From Gammaproteobacteria bacterium (GTDB lineage: Bacteria; Pseudomonadota; Gammaproteobacteria; Pseudomonadales; Azotimanducaceae): DNA of 61,351 nucleotides. The first letter of the stretch is position 1. Each line of letters opens with the position of its first letter. The stretch is taken from NCBI GenBank assembly GCA_018666555.1, contig JABIZD010000078.1, positions 1-61,351 on the forward strand, written 5' to 3'. The notes beneath the pieces were generated by a model. It worked only from the letters and a program-made list of their open reading frames with translations, was not told the origin of the DNA and made no database searches. A program made the translations under genes and the position numbers. Positions 56,006-61,351 of this stretch are shown piece by piece.

Positions 56006-57313
56006 ATGTCAGACAGCCCCTCTAAAACAGCCGCAGACCAACCGCCCTTATTCAGTCAGGGATATACTAATTATGTACTGGGCGTACTGGTCGTTGTTTA
56101 CGTTTTCAATTTCATTGATCGTCAGATCCTGGCCATACTGGCACCGGCTATAAAAACGGACCTGCTCCTCTCTGATACGCAAATCGGAGCGCTCAGTGGT
56201 GTCGCCTTCGGCATTTTCTATGCCACCCTTGGGATTCCTATTGCTCGACTGGCTGACCGCTATTCGCGGGTTAACGTTATTGCCATCAGTTTAACGATCT
56301 GGAGCCTCATGACCGCCTTATCTGGCCTGGCTGTAAATTACTGGCAGTTACTTATCGCCAGGATTGGAGTAGGCATTGGCGAAGCGGGCGGCAGTCCGCC
56401 TTCCCATTCTCTGCTTGCTGATTATTTTGAGCCCAGCAAGCGCGCGACTGCTTTAGGTATCTATGCACTGGGCATACCCATCGGTATTCTTTTCGGTAAT
56501 CTTGCCGGCGGCTGGATCAACGAATTTTTTGGCTGGCGAAGTGCTTTCTTTGTCGTTGGAATACCAGGAATTCTGCTTGCGATCCTGCTTCGACTTACTG
56601 TCAAAGAACCTCCTCGCGGCTATACTGAGCCTAACACGCAGTCCCTTGAACAGGTTCCTTTCGCTACCGTGGTTAAAACCATGTGGCAGAAGAAATCATT
56701 TCGGCACATGTCTCTTGGTGCCGCGACCCAGGCATTCGTAGGCTATGGCGCTATCGCCTGGATGCCCATGTTCCTGGTACGCTCTCATGATATGAGTAGT
56801 GGCGAGGTGGGTACCGCGCTGGGGCTGATTATCGGTCTATGTGGCGGCCTGGGCACCTTCCTCGGCGGTTATCTGGGAGACCGTCTCGGCAAACGGGATG
56901 TCAAGTGGTATATGTTGATCCCGGCTATGGGTTTCCTGATCTCGGTTCCTTTTGGATTTGTTGTTTTCTACACCGATAGCCTGGTTCTGGCACTGGCCTG
57001 CTACTGCCTGCCTGCCTTCATGGCCAATCTCTACACCGGGCCTACTTTTGGCATGACTCAGGGACTCGCGCCACTAGCCATGAGAGCAGCAGCAGCGGCA
57101 TTACTGCTATTTATCATAAACATAATAGGCCTGGTGTTCGGGCCGACCACGGTTGGTTTACTCAGTGACTGGTTCCAGTCAGGCTGGCAGCTAAACAATA
57201 CAGAATCGCTTCGTTTCGCGCTTTTGGTTTGTAATATGGTTTATATTCTCTCGTTTATAAATTACTACTTTGCCTCCCGGCATCTGGCAAACGACCTGGC
57301 CGGCAACCACTAA
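56006..57313 (+). CDS. MFS transporter, spinster-like
   Basis: A 435-residue inner-membrane carrier with twelve predicted helices. Major-facilitator motifs are visible: NFIDRQILAILAPAIKTDLLLSDTQIG in the first helix region, the GIPIARLADRYSRVNVI loop (motif A) and GEAGGSPPSHSLLADYF, typical of the spinster subgroup in Proteobacteria. The substrate is unknown. AGAAGG precedes the ATG. It converges on the patatin gene with a 4-base overlap. Confidence 0.85.
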   Translation: MSDSPSKTAADQPPLFSQGYTNYVLGVLVVVYVFNFIDRQILAILAPAIKTDLLLSDTQIGALSGVAFGIFYATLGIPIARLADRYSRVNVIAISLTIWSLMTALSGLAVNYWQLLIARIGVGIGEAGGSPPSHSLLADYFEPSKRATALGIYALGIPIGILFGNLAGGWINEFFGWRSAFFVVGIPGILLAILLRLTVKEPPRGYTEPNTQSLEQVPFATVVKTMWQKKSFRHMSLGAATQAFVGYGAIAWMPMFLVRSHDMSSGEVGTALGLIIGLCGGLGTFLGGYLGDRLGKRDVKWYMLIPAMGFLISVPFGFVVFYTDSLVLALACYCLPAFMANLYTGPTFGMTQGLAPLAMRAAAAALLLFIINIIGLVFGPTTVGLLSDWFQSGWQLNNTESLRFALLVCNMVYILSFINYYFASRHLANDLAGNH

Positions 57314-59463
57314 AAAACCCGGCCAATCCTTGAATAAATATTACTCTGGCCATCTCCAGTAAACGCGAAACCAAACTGCAGGGTCCCTATGGGTGTATCG
57401 GCACCAATAAATGCGCCCAGCGAGGTTTCCGCCGACTCAGAAGAAATGCTGTCTCGGCTGGACCAGGCCCCACCATATTCAAGCGTTAACCCTATTAATC
57501 CGTCTAGGACAGGGAAAGGTTCATATCGCTGATAATAAATAAGCGACGCCACACCCATGTAGTCACCTGCAAGCTGATGGCTGTTTAGCCCGGTCAATAA
57601 GCCGTAACCACCGACCCTAAACTGACTGTTGATGCTTGAGTTTCCGTTGGTCCCTCCCAGGTAAACGTTAAAACCAAAATTGTGTTGCTTACGCTCAAAA
57701 TAATGGCCAGCCCTGAGCTGCCACTGATTGAACGACTGATCAGAGCCCAGCGACTCAGTATATGAGGCGACATGAGCTTCAACGATTGAACCAGACGATG
57801 GGAAATCCACATCATCCCGTGTATCAAAAATGTATTGCAGGTTAATACTGGCTTCCTGAAAACTCTCACCGCCGACAAAATCTTGACCGGTCACTACGTG
57901 GGCACGACCACTGGTATGGTCGATGCCAAGCATGACTCGCCAATGGGAGCCATATTCATACCCGAAACCAAATCGTCCGGCAGTGGTCCTTAAAGCAGAG
58001 GTCGACACACGTCTGTCGCCTTCATAAGCATAAAGCGTCTCATCCTGATACCCTGCACTGGCATATAAAAACCAGTCGCGCTGTTGATTAAGCGGCGCAT
58101 AAAAGCCTGTCTGTAAACGAGGTTCATCACCAATGCCGGCTATTGTCATCCATTCCGCACCATTAGACGTCAACTCTTCCCGGGAATATCCCAGAAGAAA
58201 CGAAACCCTGGAATCGTGCTTGAATTCGCTTTCCAGGTTGAACCCAAAATGCAGATAGTCCGGGCCCCAGGATTTCCCATTAGCTGATATCTTCAGGTCA
58301 GCCTGACCCTCATCTTCTGTTAACTGGTAGGAAACCACTTCGAAATGACCCGTCCCATGAATCCGGTTCATATCATGAGAGACCTTTTCCAGGTTAAACA
58401 GGTCACCAATTCGAACATCAATCACAGACCGAATGACTTCATTATCGAGTCCGGATGTATTGTCCACGGTAATAGAGCGAATGGTTGGTTTTGCTGAAAC
58501 GGGCCTGGCAACGATTGGGTACTCGCCGGGCATAAGCACCAAAGCTTCTAGTTCAGCGCTTTTATCCAGGGCCTCCTGGTAGCCAATTTCGATAGCCTCA
58601 GCTGCCCCTGTGAATGCTGCAGCCGAAAACTCACCCAATGCCGGTATCAGGAGAATATCATCTGCCTGCATACGTTTTTTCTGCTGTTCTGTATTATTAA
58701 CAACCAGCAATCGCGTCAATTGATCTGTTATGGTTAGAATGTCACCGAGATGATCCCGGTCAAGCATAGGTGTAGTGATATCAACCACAATCAGGATATC
58801 TGCGCCCATATCTCGAGCTATATCAACGGGTAGATTGTTAGTCACACCGCCATCGACCAGTAACCTCCCTTCGACTTCTATCGGTGCAAAAACAGCCGGT
58901 ACCCCCATAGAGGCACGCATCGCCACGGCCAATTCGCCATGATCTAATACCACCATCTGGCCAGTAACGATATCCGTTGCAATCGCTTTAAAGGGCCTGG
59001 GTAAATCCGAGAATCGTCGTATATGGGAGACATGTTCGGTCATTTTCTGCATTTCAAGGATAACATTCTGCCCCTGGATAGCACCGCTTGGCATTTTCAG
59101 TTCTGCATTGCCATAACCGGGGGTACCCGGTATAGAAAAAATATCCTCCTTCCATTTGCGCTGAATTGAGCGGTCAGCCCTAGGGACATCATCATCCAGT
59201 GCTCGCTCCCAATCCATGTTCAACATCAATTCTTCAATCTCAACTGCGCTGAGTCCTGAGGCATACAAGCCACCGACGATGGCACCAAAACTAGTGCCGG
59301 TGACTAAATCTACCGGGATATTCTGTTCCTCTAAATACTTCAAGATACCGATATGGGCGGCACCTCGCGCGCCCCCACCAGCTAAAACCAGGCCGACTGT
59401 CGGTCTGGCATCTATATCCTGGGTAAACAAAAGTAAAGCAATAAGCGGAATCAGCCTGTACAT
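57310..59463 (-). CDS. patatin-like phospholipase autotransporter (type Vd, PlpD-like)
   Basis: A 717-residue outer-membrane protein. A signal peptide is followed by a patatin domain (about residues 22-320) with the oxyanion GGGARG, nucleophile Ser58 in GTSFG and the Asp of VDGGVTNNLP. A POTRA-like domain (about 335-390) and a C-terminal 16-strand-type beta-barrel follow, ending in Phe (IYSRIGRVF), a BAM-recognition feature. This layout matches Pseudomonas PlpD, a secreted lipolytic enzyme. It is expected to cleave phospholipids at or outside the outer membrane. Confidence 0.88.
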   Translation of the reverse strand: MYRLIPLIALLLFTQDIDARPTVGLVLAGGGARGAAHIGILKYLEEQNIPVDLVTGTSFGAIVGGLYASGLSAVEIEELMLNMDWERALDDDVPRADRSIQRKWKEDIFSIPGTPGYGNAELKMPSGAIQGQNVILEMQKMTEHVSHIRRFSDLPRPFKAIATDIVTGQMVVLDHGELAVAMRASMGVPAVFAPIEVEGRLLVDGGVTNNLPVDIARDMGADILIVVDITTPMLDRDHLGDILTITDQLTRLLVVNNTEQQKKRMQADDILLIPALGEFSAAAFTGAAEAIEIGYQEALDKSAELEALVLMPGEYPIVARPVSAKPTIRSITVDNTSGLDNEVIRSVIDVRIGDLFNLEKVSHDMNRIHGTGHFEVVSYQLTEDEGQADLKISANGKSWGPDYLHFGFNLESEFKHDSRVSFLLGYSREELTSNGAEWMTIAGIGDEPRLQTGFYAPLNQQRDWFLYASAGYQDETLYAYEGDRRVSTSALRTTAGRFGFGYEYGSHWRVMLGIDHTSGRAHVVTGQDFVGGESFQEASINLQYIFDTRDDVDFPSSGSIVEAHVASYTESLGSDQSFNQWQLRAGHYFERKQHNFGFNVYLGGTNGNSSINSQFRVGGYGLLTGLNSHQLAGDYMGVASLIYYQRYEPFPVLDGLIGLTLEYGGAWSSRDSISSESAETSLGAFIGADTPIGTLQFGFAFTGDGQSNIYSRIGRVF

Positions 59464-59614
59464 AAAAAGTCCTTAACGTTTGTCATCAAGCGCAACAGGT
59501 TGCGCTCATTTAATCGACACACCCTGAATCGGTACCTGCAATAAATCAATACCCGGTCTATTGAAGATCAATCCATTCACTGGAAAGGCCTTACTGGCAC
59601 TGTCATAAATGCGC

Positions 59615-61351
59615 TTACAACTCAATTTTCCGAAATACCCAGGTTGCCTCACCGCTGTGAACCGGCACCGCCAGAGCACCTCTGAGTGAGTCCAGATGGG
59701 CAAACTCACTGGGCAACCCATACTTCATATCAAATAGGTGTACTGCCAGAGGGCCTTGATGGTTTCGTACTAGTGAAATATCCACATCACGATGCTGAGT
59801 ACCCATTAACATCAGCACCCTGCTCCCTTTGAACAGGCCCCACCGGGCTAAAGGCACACGACCTGGTTGCCCTGCAATCGTAAAACTGACAGGTCCTTCA
59901 TCCTTGGCAAAAACCAGCCCTAAAGCATTGGCATTACGCGCAGTGGATAGTCTTAGCACCAGGTTTTCACCATGATCAGTGTCATGCCGGTCAACGATAT
60001 TCAATTCCGGCAGGGCCGGCACCTGCATTTCTACTTCCGCAGACACAGGATAGGCTGTATCCGTCCAGGGGAGCACTACCGATTCACGAGGCTCACCAAT
60101 CTGTTTGAGGTGTCCTGCTACAGGATTAGGAGAATCAACCGTGATCCAGGCTTGCTGGCTATCACCATCGACTAAAAAACGATAATTAACGTGCTGAGGT
60201 CGCTCCTTTGAGTATAGTGGCACCGCCAGATTCACCAGAAAACTCATCACCACGACGAGACTAAGCCCATACTTTAGGCTGCTTAAGCCAAGCCCATGGC
60301 AAAAGGGAAGTAAAAGCAAGGCGTACAGACCTAATGCCGGGAAGCTAGCCCAGATTAACCGGTATCCCTGACTTTCCTCCAATAGCAGCACCAGACCCAG
60401 TGATGCTGGAAGCGCGACAAAAAGGCTCATCAGCCTTCCCAGCAGTGCCACCTCGGACTTTAAAAAAGGTTGCAACAGCATAATGATTGCAGCTACTACC
60501 AGAGGCCCTAAAAACAGATTACTGGCTGCTGGCAACCAAAGGTAGGCAGCACATGCCAATAGCCACCAGCACCACCAGACACTATGGAACAGCACTTTTT
60601 CGCCAGTTCTCTGTCTTAAAAACTGGCCCAGGTAAAGCGTCGCTAACAGTGCCGAACCAAACAACCCGACTCGTAACGGAAAATCATGCGCTGGCCAGGC
60701 CACTACCGTTCCCCTCGCCAGCCCCAATAACCAGAAATATCCATAGGTAAAAGACAGTATTAAGGCCAATACAAAAGGCAGGATAAGTACCGTCCCAAGC
60801 AGATGCATCCGGGAGAAGCTCACTCTTACCAGAGCTAGAACCATTAACACGCCAGCAAGCAGCAATAAAGGTAAATTCCAGGATATGGGCCATTCCATCC
60901 ACCAACCATATAAAGCCCCATATACACGGGTGCCAGGCGTCCAGTTTTCAATGTCGTTGTTGGCCAGGTTTCGTATCAGCGGCCAGAGATTATCTCCATG
61001 GTGCTGCAAGGTTGACAGATCCAGATTAACTAGACTATCCAAGGGTGTGTGATAATGATTGCGCTCACCAGCAAAGGCAAAGTCGAGGCCCGGAACCTTG
61101 GCGCGCATAGACACAGAAAAATCAGTGTCATTCGGCATTCTCTTAAAAATTTCATCAATGAGCGACATACCCGACGGTGAATCCGTCGATGAACTGTAGG
61201 CCTCTAGCAGATCAGAATTATCTCCGTAAGAGCGTATTATCTGACTCAGCCCTGAAGACCCGGAGCCTTCAACATTAATCACAGCTGCAACCTGCTGACG
61301 TAATTCATGCTGCTTGAAAAAAGCCTCTGCGCCCAGTAATCCAGCCTCTTC
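59615..61351 (-). CDS. M28 family metallopeptidase with C-terminal membrane domain (5' end outside window)
   Basis: The frame is open to the window edge, so the N-terminus is missing. The visible start reads EEAGLLGAEAF, the M28 catalytic glutamate motif. It continues with INVEGSGSSG and the zinc-ligand segment ERNHYHTPLDS. About nine hydrophobic helices follow (window residues about 145-390), then a beta-rich C-terminal domain. This peptidase plus membrane layout recalls the ERMP1/FXNA-like subgroup. It is likely an envelope aminopeptidase facing the periplasm. A GTG at 61282 is not the true start. Confidence 0.8.
   Translation of the reverse strand, partial: EEAGLLGAEAFFKQHELRQQVAAVINVEGSGSSGLSQIIRSYGDNSDLLEAYSSSTDSPSGMSLIDEIFKRMPNDTDFSVSMRAKVPGLDFAFAGERNHYHTPLDSLVNLDLSTLQHHGDNLWPLIRNLANNDIENWTPGTRVYGALYGWWMEWPISWNLPLLLLAGVLMVLALVRVSFSRMHLLGTVLILPFVLALILSFTYGYFWLLGLARGTVVAWPAHDFPLRVGLFGSALLATLYLGQFLRQRTGEKVLFHSVWWCWWLLACAAYLWLPAASNLFLGPLVVAAIIMLLQPFLKSEVALLGRLMSLFVALPASLGLVLLLEESQGYRLIWASFPALGLYALLLLPFCHGLGLSSLKYGLSLVVVMSFLVNLAVPLYSKERPQHVNYRFLVDGDSQQAWITVDSPNPVAGHLKQIGEPRESVVLPWTDTAYPVSAEVEMQVPALPELNIVDRHDTDHGENLVLRLSTARNANALGLVFAKDEGPVSFTIAGQPGRVPLARWGLFKGSRVLMLMGTQHRDVDISLVRNHQGPLAVHLFDMKYGLPSEFAHLDSLRGALAVPVHSGEATWVFRKIEL

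Overview
This window reads as chromosomal DNA from a gammaproteobacterium of moderate GC content. It carries LPS genes, the LolCDE lipoprotein exporter, an E. coli-type RNase E and a gene order close to the Pseudomonas pilZ-holB-tmk-mltG-fabF-acpP ... lolE-lolD-lolC block. I see no rRNA or tRNA gene, insertion sequence, phage module or CRISPR array.

Layout. Positions 1-9,252 hold envelope and fatty-acid housekeeping genes (pilZ, holB, tmk, mltG, fabF, acpP, fabG, fabD, rpmF, yceD, maf, rluC). The usual pabC and plsX are absent from their customary places. Positions 9,253-21,710 hold rne, murB, a short-chain dehydrogenase and a lone receiver protein. They also hold a tightly packed minus-strand operon: exbB, exbD, an msbA-lpxK fusion gene, a Trm112-like gene, kdsB, a thioredoxin-fused protein and a UGSC-family selenoprotein. 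Positions 21,820-32,809 separate exbB from comEC. They contain a five-gene putative catabolic operon (CoA-transferase, MaoC hydratase, DSD1-type PLP enzyme, CDF metal exporter, FAD oxidoreductase), a Lys-rich repeat ORF with LexA-like sites, clpB, greB and hisC. Positions 32,861-40,803 return to the conserved order: comEC, DUF2062, lolE, lolD, lolC, a PilZ protein and DAHP synthase. Positions 40,811-47,409 hold apbE, a D-cysteine desulfhydrase-like gene, a SPOR lipoprotein and selA-selB. Positions 47,794-55,786 form a plus-strand envelope operon: a TPR protein, MlaE-, MlaF- and MlaD-like proteins, three exported proteins of poorly known function, and a selenocysteine peroxiredoxin. The window ends with an MFS transporter, a patatin-type autotransporter and a partial M28 peptidase.

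The most interesting theme is selenium. Two genes are interrupted by an in-frame UGA where a redox Cys/Sec is expected. Each UGA is followed by a good bacterial SECIS-like hairpin, and both genes share the window with selA and selB. One selenoprotein ends the lipid A operon and the other ends the Mla-like operon, so both may act in redox protection or chemistry of the envelope. Two further envelope oddities are the MsbA-LpxK fusion and an MlaF-like ATPase that has lost its Walker A lysine, signature motif and H-loop histidine. Function statements rest on motif recognition by eye; no database search was run.
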